Positions 1 to 9,381 are shown, numbered from the stretch's first letter. The stretch is 64,000 nt of DNA from UBA11865 sp963749825 (GCA_963749825.1 CAVVOI010000012.1:744001-808000), one strand, 5' to 3'. Numbers and translations are program-made. The notes: generated by a model not told the origin, from the letters alone.

Positions 1-1253
1 CGGGTGTGTTTTTGCTTCAGGAAATGGCTGCGCGGCCCGACCGCCTCGATCACATCTAGAGCCATATCAGCTTCGTCAAAATCAAATTCGCCAAATATGT
101 CGAGGGCGTGTTGGCAAGCTTCGTGATCGAGCAGCAATTGTTCCGGCCGTAAAACCATCGAACCGTCCAACAAGCCTAGGTAACCGCAAATCTCGCTGCT
201 GGCCAATGGTATCATTGCCGATCCAAAACCAGTCTTGGTTCCTGATTGCCAACCGATGTCGGGCGCGTCGCTGCTCACACTGCCACCGGTCAGGGCGGGT
301 ACATTCCATGCGTGAGCCAACTGGGTAGAGATGATGCCCATAGGGGCAGACATGTCACTGATATAGCTGCCAAAACGAGGGTGCATCAGCGAAACCAATA
401 CCGAATGGAAGACTGGCGCACCCGGATAGGCCAACTGCATTAACACCATGGCGCTGACGACTTCCGCATCCCCGGTGACCAATGCGCCCAGTGGTGTAGC
501 CGGGGCGGTCGAGGCCATGGTCGTCATGGCCATGAAACTGGTCGGGATACCCGCCTCGGCGTAAGTCAAAGCGCACTCAATGCCATCCTGGTCTTGGGAT
601 AAGGGGGCAATCGTACAGATATTTGCGCATATGGGCGGTCTACTGCGCCGCACTTCCTCACTGCCGGCCACGACGGTGGCCATTTCCACGATATATGGAG
701 CTAATTGAGCGTAGGTCGTGGTGCCACCACGCACATGTTTGAGTGTGTTGGTCAGCCCGGCGTGACATTCGTGTAGGGGGGCGGTGCGGCCGTAATCTTG
801 GGCACTCACCATAGGCCAGAAGAAACTGATCAGGGGAAGAGCATCGCTCACGCGCGCCATCTGGGCTATGTCGGCTTTGCGAGACGAACGCCGCTGCCGT
901 GTCTCCAAGTCGACCACATGCACGCCGCAGCCATCGGTGCACAAATAAGAGGAGTTACCATCTAAGAGCAGGTCGAACCGTTCCTCACGCCCGCCGAGAA
1001 CGAAGGAACGAGGCGCGCTAGACAGGGCCTTTTTCACCAGGTCAGGCGGGATGCGTACGATTTCAGTCGTTTTATCCACATCAGCGCCATGATCGGCGAA
1101 AATCTCTAATGCCCGTGGTGAGGGAAAGTGGACTCCCACCTCCTGCAGCAATCGTAGCGTGCCTTCTTGAACCGTCTTTATTTGGCCCGGCGTCAGCACG
1201 TCTACTTTTCGTTTTGTATCAAAGAATCGAATGTCTGGTGTTTCCGAGTGCAT
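1..1253 (-). CDS. MttB-family corrinoid methyltransferase (partial)
   Basis: Predicted cytoplasmic enzyme of the trimethylamine methyltransferase (MttB) superfamily, which moves a methyl group from a tertiary or quaternary amine to the cobalt of a corrinoid protein. I read 417 sense codons with no stop; the frame runs off the left edge, so about 50-70 residues of a usual 460-490 are missing. The helix GVHFPSPRALEIF and the loop CTDGCGVHVVDL match the two paralogues just before it in the operon. No in-frame amber codon is seen, so it resembles the non-pyrrolysine branch (MtgB, MtpB, MtcB), whose known substrates are betaines and carnitine; the substrate here is unknown. Start: the ATG at 1253 has GGAG six bases ahead; the in-frame ATG at 1265 lacks a site. 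It is the last visible gene of the operon that begins at 9128. Confidence 0.88.
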   Translation of the reverse strand, partial: MHSETPDIRFFDTKRKVDVLTPGQIKTVQEGTLRLLQEVGVHFPSPRALEIFADHGADVDKTTEIVRIPPDLVKKALSSAPRSFVLGGREERFDLLLDGNSSYLCTDGCGVHVVDLETRQRRSSRKADIAQMARVSDALPLISFFWPMVSAQDYGRTAPLHECHAGLTNTLKHVRGGTTTYAQLAPYIVEMATVVAGSEEVRRSRPPICANICTIAPLSQDQDGIECALTYAEAGIPTSFMAMTTMASTAPATPLGALVTGDAEVVSAMVLMQLAYPGAPVFHSVLVSLMHPRFGSYISDMSAPMGIISTQLAHAWNVPALTGGSVSSDAPDIGWQSGTKTGFGSAMIPLASSEICGYLGLLDGSMVLRPEQLLLDHEACQHALDIFGEFDFDEADMALDVIEAVGPRSHFLKQKHT

Positions 1254-1348
1254 GCGCCTCTCCATATTATTGGACTGTGTTTAGAAGTTTAGGGTGAGTT
1301 CAATTGGATACGAGACCACATCCTTCATTCCGCCAATTTTTCATATCA

Positions 1349-2740
1349 TTAATTTCGCAGCTCAACATCGGCGTTTGCCACAATGGTTTCGATCTTGTCC
1401 AAGGCGCCATCGGGCAACGGCGGTGGCTTATGATTGTGTAAGATTTCCAACGCTTCATCGTGGGCGATTTCCAACACGTCTTGACCGGCAGGAGGCCACA
1501 TGGGTACGTATCCACGCCTGGTGAAATCACGGGTTTCCCGCTGCGTCAAGTAAGAACCTCCTATGCCTACTCGTTCGATTAGATCGGCTTGTAAGTGCGC
1601 TTCATCTACCAGCAGGGGCTGTAACATCTCGTCGGCCAGGCGAGCCAGATGGTTGTCCAAAACCATCTTTTCCAACGATAAGACTTGAGATGAGCCCAAG
1701 AGACCCATACTATAGATTTCGTCGGCGCCAGCTAAGCGGGCCATGATGACGTTGGCCATAGCTTCGTAACCATATTGGGCATCCAATGAATGGGATTTAG
1801 TGGAAAGGCCGAATAAGTTGACGGGTAAGTTATAGAAATGAGCTAATTCACAGAGGGCCAACTGCGTACCCATGCCATCAGCGCTTCCGCCGTAGCGGCC
1901 GGTGTGCATATCCAATTGGGAAGCGCCGGAACCATAAATGATGGGTGTGCCTGGATTAACTGCCTGGAATAAAACCAGGCCGCTAAGAAACTCAATATTG
2001 TGCAACAGGATTGTGCCCCCGAGGGTCACCGGCGAGGTGCCCCCAGCCAGAGGCATGGGATAAACCATGATAGGCACCTGCAAGCGGGCCAGCTCGATGC
2101 AAGCTTCGGTCATAGGACCGTCGTGCATCAGGGGAGATATTGTGCAGTCTACAACGGAGAAAATCGGCAGAAACTCGTCGCTGCCTAGTGCCGCTTTCGC
2201 CAATTCTGCGATGATTGGGACTTGCCCGGCATTCAAGACACCGGTGCGCACAGGCTTGCTGGTGTGCGTGAATGCTTGGGCGAAGTGGAAGATTGTGCGC
2301 AGGTGGGCTGGCACGTCACTGGCAGAAACGGTGACATTGACGATATCCACTCTATCCAAAGCGTCGCCAAATAGACAAACACGCCGCAAATCTTCGGCGG
2401 TGCTATCGTGGCGATCGCCGCTTACCAGGTCAATGGCCTCGGTCCCTTGACTGTCGGTAGTATGGTGCGAGGTGCGGCCATTGAGCACCACATCCCGAGC
2501 CGGGTCTCTAGCATTCAAGCGCACGGTGCGAGGCGCCTGGGCAAGCGCCCACTCGACCACATCACGCGGTAAAGAAGCCCAATTGCGCTCGTAATCAACC
2601 GGGCAACCCATCTTCTCGAGAACTTGCAGGGCCTTGGGCGTCTTGTAATCTATCCCTATGCGTTCTAAAAGGTCAAGCGAGTGGGCGTGAATCCGCTCAA
2701 TGTCGTGGGCTGTTAGGACGGTGTTCAACGATGGTGACAT
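1349..2740 (-). CDS. MttB-family corrinoid methyltransferase
   Basis: 463-residue member of the trimethylamine methyltransferase superfamily, a TIM-barrel enzyme that transfers methyl groups from amines to a corrinoid protein. The N-terminal helix ends GIDYKTPKALQVLEKMG, and the usual TDG-x-G-x-E loop is present as TTDSQGTEAIDL. Gly-rich barrel segments such as VVDCTISPLMHDGP and GTPIIYGSG follow family order. It is the most divergent of the three tandem copies: the TDGCG of its neighbours is TDSQG. It has no internal amber codon, so it needs no pyrrolysine. It starts at ATG 2740 behind AAGGGA and lies 95 bases before the third copy (1-1253) and 126 bases after the copy ending at 2867. The family call is firm; the amine substrate cannot be told from sequence. 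Confidence 0.9.
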   Translation of the reverse strand: MSPSLNTVLTAHDIERIHAHSLDLLERIGIDYKTPKALQVLEKMGCPVDYERNWASLPRDVVEWALAQAPRTVRLNARDPARDVVLNGRTSHHTTDSQGTEAIDLVSGDRHDSTAEDLRRVCLFGDALDRVDIVNVTVSASDVPAHLRTIFHFAQAFTHTSKPVRTGVLNAGQVPIIAELAKAALGSDEFLPIFSVVDCTISPLMHDGPMTEACIELARLQVPIMVYPMPLAGGTSPVTLGGTILLHNIEFLSGLVLFQAVNPGTPIIYGSGASQLDMHTGRYGGSADGMGTQLALCELAHFYNLPVNLFGLSTKSHSLDAQYGYEAMANVIMARLAGADEIYSMGLLGSSQVLSLEKMVLDNHLARLADEMLQPLLVDEAHLQADLIERVGIGGSYLTQRETRDFTRRGYVPMWPPAGQDVLEIAHDEALEILHNHKPPPLPDGALDKIETIVANADVELRN

Positions 2741-2866
2741 AGTTTCCCTTATCGGCGATTAGTGGTCGGGGACTGGAGAAGTGGCTAGTGAAGTAGGCAC
2801 TATAGATTCAACCAACAACAACTTTTAGTCCCTGAAACAGGCAGGTGTTCAGGGGCATCTCGAATT

Positions 2867-4324
2867 CTATTGCCCCAATTCTTGCCCGGCCGCAGAGAGA
2901 ATGCGGGCCAGTTCTGCCTGCTTCACCTCCTCCAATGGTTCTGGTTTGTGGTTTTTTAAGATCCAATCTACTTTTTCTTGTGCAACCAGAACCGGATCAC
3001 GGTAGTCGTTATTCGAATCCAACTGGTGCAACAAGGATCGTTTCATCGCCGACGGCATATGCTTACGCGTATGCTTTTGGGCCAGAAAATGACCGCGCGG
3101 TCCAACCTTTTGAATCACATCTAGTGCCAATGTTTCTGGGCTAATTTCCATATTCATGAGCGCAAAGCGCGCCCGGTGATAGATGTCGTCGTCCAGAATA
3201 ATGGACTCAGGGTATAGCAAGGTATAAGTCGCCCTTAACCCGAGACCGGTCACGATTTCGGCCCCAGACATGCCAACCATGAGAGGATCCATGGTTATCT
3301 CTGCGGCTGACTGCCAGGAAGCAGGCTCGCTGCTATCAGTGCCAAAGGCTCCGGCCAACGAAGGAATTCCCCAATGGTGGGCAATTTCAACCGGCGCGTA
3401 ACGAGAAGGGGCATTCAGGGGATAGCCCACATAGGCGGCCGTGCGCGGATCGGCCCAGGCCTGCATGATGGAATGAAAGACGGGCGCTCCCGGTGCGACC
3501 AATTGCATCAACACAATGGCACTGATGCACTCGGCATCGGCCATGACTATCGCCCCCGCCAGGGTGGCCGGAGCGGTCGTTCCCAACGTCGGCATGGCTA
3601 GATAGACCGCCGGAATTCCGGCCTTGGCCAGCATCATCCCACCTTCGATCCCTTCTTTATCCTGTATCAGCGGCGATATCGTGCAGATGACGACGGAGAA
3701 CGGCGGCCGGCGTCGCATTTCTTCTTTGCTACCCGATATGACCTCGCCCATTTCCAATCCGTAGCGGACCAGATGAGGCCCAATAAGTGTCACACTTTGA
3801 ACGTGCTTAATGGTGTTATTCCAGGAAGCATCTAATTCATGAAGGGGGGAGATCCGGCCGCAATCCTGTGCGCTCACCATCGTCCAACAAAAGCCAATAG
3901 ACGAGAGATAATCAGACACAAGCGCCATACGAGCTACATCTGCCTTCGTCGAAGGACGTCGTTTTCTGGTCACAAAGTCAATTGTCTCGTAGCCACAGCC
4001 GTCGGTGGTGAAGTATGAAACATTCTTTTCCAGGCCTAGATCGAACGTGGAGTCCCGGGCTCCCAAGGTAAAGTAGCGCGGCACGGTCGCCAGCGCCTTT
4101 CTGACCAACTCTGGCGACATCTTGACGATTTGTGAATCCCAATCTACTTCTGCACCATGTGCAGAAAAGATCGTTAAAGCTTTCTCCGAAGGGAAATGGA
4201 CGCCAACGTTCTGCAAGATGTTGAGCGTTGCTTCCTGCAACTGGTCTAACTGCTCTGTAGTAAGAAACTGGATGGTGAATTCAGGTTTGAGAGGTTCTAT
4301 AGGTGGGTGTTCGGCCGGCATCAT
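2867..4324 (-). CDS. MttB-family corrinoid methyltransferase
   Basis: 485-residue trimethylamine methyltransferase superfamily protein, expected to methylate the corrinoid protein encoded at the head of the same operon. Family features run in order: QEATLNILQNVGVHFPSEKA near residues 30-50, the loop TTDGCGYETIDF, VSAQDCGRISPLHELDASW, VVICTISPLIQDKEG, and the C-terminal GPRGHFLAQKHTRKHMPS. There is no in-frame amber, so it is a non-pyrrolysine member. The start has a clear AGGAGG five bases before ATG 4324 (a second ATG follows directly). It sits 81 bases after the OppC-like permease, suggesting that the transporter brings in the methylated substrate. It is closer to the 1-1253 and 17679-19133 copies than to 1349-2740. 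Exact substrate unknown. Confidence 0.92.
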   Translation of the reverse strand: MMPAEHPPIEPLKPEFTIQFLTTEQLDQLQEATLNILQNVGVHFPSEKALTIFSAHGAEVDWDSQIVKMSPELVRKALATVPRYFTLGARDSTFDLGLEKNVSYFTTDGCGYETIDFVTRKRRPSTKADVARMALVSDYLSSIGFCWTMVSAQDCGRISPLHELDASWNNTIKHVQSVTLIGPHLVRYGLEMGEVISGSKEEMRRRPPFSVVICTISPLIQDKEGIEGGMMLAKAGIPAVYLAMPTLGTTAPATLAGAIVMADAECISAIVLMQLVAPGAPVFHSIMQAWADPRTAAYVGYPLNAPSRYAPVEIAHHWGIPSLAGAFGTDSSEPASWQSAAEITMDPLMVGMSGAEIVTGLGLRATYTLLYPESIILDDDIYHRARFALMNMEISPETLALDVIQKVGPRGHFLAQKHTRKHMPSAMKRSLLHQLDSNNDYRDPVLVAQEKVDWILKNHKPEPLEEVKQAELARILSAAGQELGQ

Positions 4325-4405
4325 CTCTTCCTCCTTTTATGGTGTGGTAATTGGTTGCCGGTCCAGTTACCAATCTTTAAAGGCAAAATTCATCCCTGCG
4401 GTTGG

Positions 4406-5365
4406 CTAGAATACCTTGTAGGGATCAAGAGCATCGCGTAAGGCATCGCCAATGTAGTTGATTGATATAACGGTCACAAAAATCATCAAGCCTGGGAAGA
4501 TGGCCAACCAGGGGTGCCTGGTCATGTGCTGTTGTGCGTTGCTCAATAGGTTACCCCAACTTGGCGTAGGTGGCTGAATGCCAAAACCCAAGAAACTCAA
4601 GCCTGACTCCAGCATGATGGCATATCCTAAGGCCAGGGTTGATTGGACGATAATTGGGCTTAGGGCATTGGGCAAAATGTGGCGAGTCATGATCCTTAGA
4701 TTAGACGCTCCCATTGCCTGGGCGGCTTCAACAAACTCCAATTCACGAATCGACAAATAAGATGCCCGCAGGAGCCGCGACACGGTCATCCAGGAAAGCA
4801 AACCAATCACGAGAGCAATAGTCAGGACGCTATTTTTTTCGAAGAGTGGCAACTCGATTTCACGCATGATGGCGCTTAAAAGAATTAGGACTAATAGCGT
4901 GGGCAATGTCAGGGCTACATCGGTGAGGCGCATTAATAGATTGTCGATCGATCCTCCAAAGAAACCGGCCACAGCGCCAATTGGCATGCCAACTATGAGC
5001 GTTAAAAGGACGACCATAAAAGCCACAACCAAGGAGATTCGCCCACCATAGAGCGAACGGGTGAGCAAATCCCGGCCCAGTTGATCGGTTCCCATGGGAT
5101 GCTGTAAGGAAGGAGGTTGTAAGCGGCTGGCCATGTCAGAGGCTTCAGGATCATAAGGCGAAAAAGAAACCAAGATTACGCCGAGCACGAGCGTGAGTAA
5201 AACAATCGTGCTGACTATGGCCGCCGGGTGCCGGCGAAACCGCTTCCAGACTATGGCGGTCATGCTTTCAGCAGCAGGCGCCAATTCGGCTGATTCACCG
5301 GTAAGTTCAGCCTTGTCTAAACTGGTGGAGGTTGATCTCTTGTTGGAAGGGCTGTCAATTTCCAT
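4406..5365 (-). CDS. Opp/Dpp-type ABC transporter permease (DppC-like)
   Basis: 319-residue inner-membrane permease of the peptide/nickel/opine (DppC/OppC) family. A first membrane helix at about residues 48-68 is followed by the family signature HPMGTDQLGRDLLTR (89-103). About five more hydrophobic segments come after it, with the EAA coupling loop FVEAAQAMGASNLRIM at 211-226, which would contact the ATPase. It begins 15 bases after the DppB-like partner and is followed by MttB genes, so the imported compound is probably the methyl donor or a relative. No Opp ATPase gene (DppD/DppF) is present in the window. They may lie beyond the left edge, or a shared ATPase may be used. Family assignment is secure; the substrate is not. 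Confidence 0.93.
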   Translation of the reverse strand: MEIDSPSNKRSTSTSLDKAELTGESAELAPAAESMTAIVWKRFRRHPAAIVSTIVLLTLVLGVILVSFSPYDPEASDMASRLQPPSLQHPMGTDQLGRDLLTRSLYGGRISLVVAFMVVLLTLIVGMPIGAVAGFFGGSIDNLLMRLTDVALTLPTLLVLILLSAIMREIELPLFEKNSVLTIALVIGLLSWMTVSRLLRASYLSIRELEFVEAAQAMGASNLRIMTRHILPNALSPIIVQSTLALGYAIMLESGLSFLGFGIQPPTPSWGNLLSNAQQHMTRHPWLAIFPGLMIFVTVISINYIGDALRDALDPYKVF

Positions 5366-5380
5366 ACACGCTCTGACTCT

Positions 5381-6421
5381 TTAATCGTAGCGGACTCGGG
5401 GATCCAGATAGGCATAGCCCAGATCCGCCAACAAGTTACACACAAAAACAAGACCGGCGCCAATGATTAAAACCGCCATCAGGATAGGATAGTCGCGACC
5501 GGTCGCTGCTTGATAATACAGCCGCCCCATTCCGGGCCACGAGAATAACAATTCCACGTAGACAGTCCCGGCAAAGATGTAGGGAATATCAAGAGCAAAC
5601 ATCGTTATCAGTGGAATAGCAGCGTTTTTTAATGCGTGGTGGTACCTAACCGTCCTCTCCTTAAGACCTTTAGCCTGCGCCGCGCGAATGTAATCCTGGT
5701 GAATAACATCCAACATGCTCGAGCGCAAAAAGCGAGAATACCAGGCAACCCAGCCGACCATTCCCATCAAGACTGGCAAAAACAGGTGTTGAGCCCTGTC
5801 CCATAATGAAAATTCTTGGCCCAGGCCTTGCATACCTCCGGCGGGAAAGAGTGGTTCGCCGGTAAAAGGATTGTCTAGCCAGACGTAAAACACTAGTATC
5901 AACAGCAAACCCAGCCAAAATTCGGGGATGGATTGCCCCATAAAGGAGAGCGTCGTCACACTGATGTCAAATGCAGAATATTGTTTGACTGCCGATAAGA
6001 TCCCGATGGGGATCGATATGATAAAAACGATGATGAGCGTAATGCCGACCAAGTAAATCGTATTTGCAAATCGATCCTTGATCTCATCCATCACCGGCCG
6101 GCGGGTCTGGTATGAAAATCCAAAGTCTCCCCGGAGGATTCCACGACGTTCGCCATAACTATCGTTAATACCATCCCCATCGGCGTCAACTTCCATCCAA
6201 TCATTGCCGACCAACCAGATCACATACTGAATCGGAACCGGCCTATCAAGTCCGAATTGACGTTTGAGGATCTCGGCTTTTGCCGGCCGGATACGGCGAG
6301 CTCGGCCCTGTCCGGCCAATGGACCACCAGGCACCAGGTTGACCAGCCCAAATAACAAGATGCTCAGCAACAATAGCATCGGTATCATTTGTAGCAGTCG
6401 CCTTATAACATATTGAACCAT
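5381..6421 (-). CDS. Opp/Dpp-type ABC transporter permease (DppB-like)
   Basis: 346-residue inner-membrane permease, partner of the DppC-like protein that follows. The N-terminus (VIRRLLQMIPMLLLLSILLF) is the classic first helix of this family. The EAA loop DYIRAAQAKGLKERTV lies at 243-258 and the C-terminus LADLGYAYLDPRVRYD is typical. An oddity is the long extracytoplasmic loop after helix 1. It contains an acidic segment, DADGDGINDSYGE (residues 79-91), which has the spacing of a calcium-binding dockerin or EF-hand loop. The gene lies between the substrate-binding protein (141 bases before) and the second permease (15 bases after). The family is certain; the role of the loop is inference. 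Confidence 0.93.
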   Translation of the reverse strand: MVQYVIRRLLQMIPMLLLLSILLFGLVNLVPGGPLAGQGRARRIRPAKAEILKRQFGLDRPVPIQYVIWLVGNDWMEVDADGDGINDSYGERRGILRGDFGFSYQTRRPVMDEIKDRFANTIYLVGITLIIVFIISIPIGILSAVKQYSAFDISVTTLSFMGQSIPEFWLGLLLILVFYVWLDNPFTGEPLFPAGGMQGLGQEFSLWDRAQHLFLPVLMGMVGWVAWYSRFLRSSMLDVIHQDYIRAAQAKGLKERTVRYHHALKNAAIPLITMFALDIPYIFAGTVYVELLFSWPGMGRLYYQAATGRDYPILMAVLIIGAGLVFVCNLLADLGYAYLDPRVRYD

Positions 6422-6561
6422 GCTATCCTCAAGGCTAATGGAGATTAGAGATCCTTAACCATCATGCCGGACCAACCTTCTGTCGCCCAGCATCGGTAGA
6501 TAAAGGATTCTCCAATCTCCAATATTCTAAACCGGTATTGATTACTTAGACTTATTTATTC

Positions 6562-8361
6562 TTACTCTGTCACCGTCCAGTCAGCCACGTTCCAGGTATG
6601 CGTATCATTGACGGTTGCCTGCACTCCTTGGAGCCGTGTTGAGTGGCCCGAGGCATCGAAGGCTGTGAAAAGTAAGATCTCAGGTAGTTCATCTTCCAGA
6701 ATCTGGGCGATCTCGCAGAATACCTCTTGGCGATACTCTTCGTCCAGTACATAGGCTTCATCCAACCAGGCATCGAAGTCTTCGTTGCTCCAGCGGCCGA
6801 CATTCCATCCAAAGTCAGGCTCAGCTGCATCAGAGTGATAGAAATACCACAACTGGTTGTCAGTAGGGTCTATGCCAGGATAACCATCATCCCACATGTC
6901 GATGTCAAAATCGCCGTTCTGCTCAATGCCGCCATCTTCATAGCCCGACCATATAGTGGTACCCTCGACCATTGACAGCTGCGTTTCGATGCCGATATCG
7001 CTCCACATCTCAGAAATCAGCTGTTGGGCCAGTTCGAGTTCTTCGCCGTACTCGGCATAGATAATGAACTCCATCGACATGGGATAGCCTTCCTCAGCGC
7101 CCGTTGTGCAGCCAACGCACTCCCGGACACCGTCTCCATCCTCGTCGATCCAGCCAGCTTCTTCCAGCAGTGCCGCGGCACCTTCGGGATCATAGGCTGG
7201 CCTGGGGATATCACATTCATATGGGGGACGGAACAATTCCGTCCATACCGGTTCCGAGTAGCCCAGGAAGATATCCTCCGTGATGGTATCCACATCGATG
7301 GCCATCCGAAGAGCCTGCCGGACTTTCACATCTGACAGGATTGGATGGGGATAGGTCTCCGCGTCGGTCTCTCCTCTGGCTGCCAGGTTGGGGATCAATC
7401 GCATCACCCAGCGATCGTTGGGGGCGAAGGAGACATCTACATTGTCAGCCTCTTTGTAAGACTCGGCGACGCTTTCTGTCGGCCAGATCTGCAGATCGCC
7501 ATCTCCTTGAATCATCAATTGCTGAGCCACCGATACCTCGGGCACTACCTGGACGAATATCTTATCAATGCCCGGTTTGCCTTCTTCATAATAATTGGGA
7601 TTGCGAACGAAGGTCAGGTGATCGCCAGTTTCCCATTCTTCAAGCAGGTAGGGTCCATCGCTCAATGGATCGCGGTTGCAATCCCAAGCCATAAATCCCT
7701 GAGAGGCGTCGCAATAATGTTCGGGCCAGACGCCAAAATCCTCGCCGCCAAACTGAACCCGATAGTTGGGATAGACGGTATTGTAGTGAACGACAAAGGT
7801 ATAATCATCAATCTTTTCCAGACCATCCGTATAGTCAACTCCCTCAACCCAGGTACCCTGTTCAGGATCTGTGGCCGTTTCCCAGGTGAAGATCACATCG
7901 TCGGCCGTCACTGGTTCGCCATCTGCCCAAAAGATATCATCTCGCAGCGTCCAGGTGACATCCATAGTCCAATTTTCTTCGTCGAAGTCTACCCCACCAT
8001 TCTCAATGGTAGGAATATCGGCCGCCAACTCGGTGAAGATGTTACCCTCGGCATCAATATCAGTCAGACCCAAGAGGACTAGCTCCATCAACAACTGTGA
8101 GTAACCGGTATCGGCGACGTACGAACTAAAGGCTGCTGGGTCCTCAGGAATGATAATGGTGATACTTGTTTCTTCTCCGGCTGGGGCCTCTTCCTCGGCC
8201 GGTTCTACCTCTTCGGCGGGTTCGGCTTCCTCGACCGGTTCTTCCTGAGTCGTATCGGTCGGCTCTGCCGGGGCTACTTCTTCACCACCACCACAAGCCA
8301 CTACTAACAAACTGATGACGATCAAAAAACTCGCGAGCAACCAAAGCTTATGATTCTTCAT
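6562..8361 (-). CDS. Family-5 substrate-binding lipoprotein of Opp/Dpp ABC importer
   Basis: 599-residue extracytoplasmic solute-binding lipoprotein (SBP_bac_5 family) that would hand substrate to the two permeases encoded after it. The signal peptide ends in a lipobox LVVAC with Cys23 as lipid anchor, then an acidic Glu/Pro/Ala linker to about residue 66, as is common in Chloroflexota. Family landmarks include the TWTLRDDIFWADGEPVTADD block and the domain-2 block KVRQALRMAIDVDTI. A DEDGDG loop typical of these proteins lies in AGWIDEDGDGVRE. It follows the corrinoid gene by 113 bases in one run of minus-strand genes. Family-5 proteins bind peptides, opines, nickel chelates and some quaternary amines; the neighbours suggest a methylated amine or betaine-like ligand, but this is not proven. 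Confidence 0.93.
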   Translation of the reverse strand: MKNHKLWLLASFLIVISLLVVACGGGEEVAPAEPTDTTQEEPVEEAEPAEEVEPAEEEAPAGEETSITIIIPEDPAAFSSYVADTGYSQLLMELVLLGLTDIDAEGNIFTELAADIPTIENGGVDFDEENWTMDVTWTLRDDIFWADGEPVTADDVIFTWETATDPEQGTWVEGVDYTDGLEKIDDYTFVVHYNTVYPNYRVQFGGEDFGVWPEHYCDASQGFMAWDCNRDPLSDGPYLLEEWETGDHLTFVRNPNYYEEGKPGIDKIFVQVVPEVSVAQQLMIQGDGDLQIWPTESVAESYKEADNVDVSFAPNDRWVMRLIPNLAARGETDAETYPHPILSDVKVRQALRMAIDVDTITEDIFLGYSEPVWTELFRPPYECDIPRPAYDPEGAAALLEEAGWIDEDGDGVRECVGCTTGAEEGYPMSMEFIIYAEYGEELELAQQLISEMWSDIGIETQLSMVEGTTIWSGYEDGGIEQNGDFDIDMWDDGYPGIDPTDNQLWYFYHSDAAEPDFGWNVGRWSNEDFDAWLDEAYVLDEEYRQEVFCEIAQILEDELPEILLFTAFDASGHSTRLQGVQATVNDTHTWNVADWTVTE

Positions 8362-8474
8362 TCTTTACCTCCTCCTCGGTATTTCATCCTGGTTATATAC
8401 GAATTGCCAAATATACAGTTGATCCAGGAATTCTGACGCTTGCATCACCTCCTGATTGCCCTGTCTATTACAGA

Positions 8475-9128
8475 CTATGCCGGGGCATCAATTAGGCGAT
8501 AAGCGAGATCAATAGCGCTTATCGCATCCTCAGCATAACCATCGGCGCCGATCTGGTCAGCCCAACTCTGGGTCACAGGTGCACCGCCAACCATCACTTT
8601 CACCTGATCGCGAAGCCCTTCTTCCCTAAGGGCATCGATGATCGTTTGTTGCTCTCGCATCGTCGTCGTTAATAAGGCCGACATACCAACGATATCCGCT
8701 CCCGTTTCCTTGACAGCCGCGATAAAGTCTTCGGCCGTTTGGTCAATGCCCAGGTCAGTTACCAGAAATCCATTGGCCGTGAGCATGGTGCCAACCAGAG
8801 TCTTGCCGATTTCGTGCAGATCTCCTTTAACGGTACCTAGTACAACCCGACCAACGACTTCTCGCTCTTGATTTTCCATCAAGGCTGGTTCTAGTATGGC
8901 TAAGGCCGATTTCATCGCCTCGCCACCCAAGATGAGATCCGGAAGATAAGCATCTCCGCATGAAAAGGACTCGCCAACTCGGGTGATGCCAACCGTGAGT
9001 CCCTGGTTGATACAAGCCAAGGGATCGAAACCCGAGTCCAGCGCTTGTTGGGCTAGAGCGGCCGCATCTTCAGGCTCTCCTTCTTCTACTGCTTTGGCCA
9101 ACTGGCTGTACATTTCTTCTTTGTTCAT
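8475..9128 (-). CDS. Corrinoid (cobalamin-binding) methyltransferase protein, MtbC/MttC-like
   Basis: 217-residue carrier that holds a corrinoid cofactor and shuttles the methyl group between an MttB-type enzyme and a methyl acceptor enzyme. Residues 1-85 form the helical cap domain (YLPDLILGGEAMKSAL). Residues about 90-215 are the Rossmann-like B12 fold with the base-off/His-on motif DLHEIG (lower-ligand His105), the SALLTTT loop (150-156) and GGAPV (181-185). It is the first gene of the operon; ATG 9128 has AAAGGAG six bases before it. Three MttB paralogues in the same run probably share it. A second corrinoid protein is encoded at 33661-34296. The RamA-type activase usually needed to reduce Co(II) is not in the window. 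Confidence 0.95.
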   Translation of the reverse strand: MNKEEMYSQLAKAVEEGEPEDAAALAQQALDSGFDPLACINQGLTVGITRVGESFSCGDAYLPDLILGGEAMKSALAILEPALMENQEREVVGRVVLGTVKGDLHEIGKTLVGTMLTANGFLVTDLGIDQTAEDFIAAVKETGADIVGMSALLTTTMREQQTIIDALREEGLRDQVKVMVGGAPVTQSWADQIGADGYAEDAISAIDLAYRLIDAPA

Positions 9129-9281
9129 GCTCTTCTCCTTTGGCTTCTATGTTAAATTGAGGGTGAGGACAATAGACGTAATTCACAAAAACTGTTCAAA
9201 ACGCCTGATCGGTGGTGGAGCGGAGATTTGGTGCAAGGATCAGACAATACAAACCATCCTTTTATATCATAGGCACGGGTT

Positions 9282-9331
9282 ACAAATTTGTTTAGAGACA
9301 AACTTCCTAGATATTGGATGACATATGTCAT
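9282..9331. promoter_or_regulatory. Palindromic control region before the corrinoid operon
   Basis: In the gap ahead of the corrinoid gene there is a perfect 14-base palindrome ATGACATATGTCAT (9318-9331), a perfect ACAAATTTGT (9282-9291) and an overlapping inverted repeat TTTGT-6-ACAAA (9287-9302). Such clustered dyads upstream of an operon usually bind a dimeric regulator. No clear -35/-10 pair could be fixed, so this is a candidate operator region only. Apart from the repeat at 9382-9491, the rest of the 424-base gap shows no gene. Confidence 0.4.
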
Positions 9332-9381
9332 AAGAAAAACCTATTTTAGCCAGAATTGTAGTCAATGTGTCAGCTTCTGAT

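Noticed and set aside
7345..8082. Long plus-strand open frame of 245 codons opposite the family-5 binding-protein gene
   Set aside because: It lies fully inside a well-supported minus-strand gene, has no ribosome site and no recognisable protein features; it reflects codon usage of the real gene.
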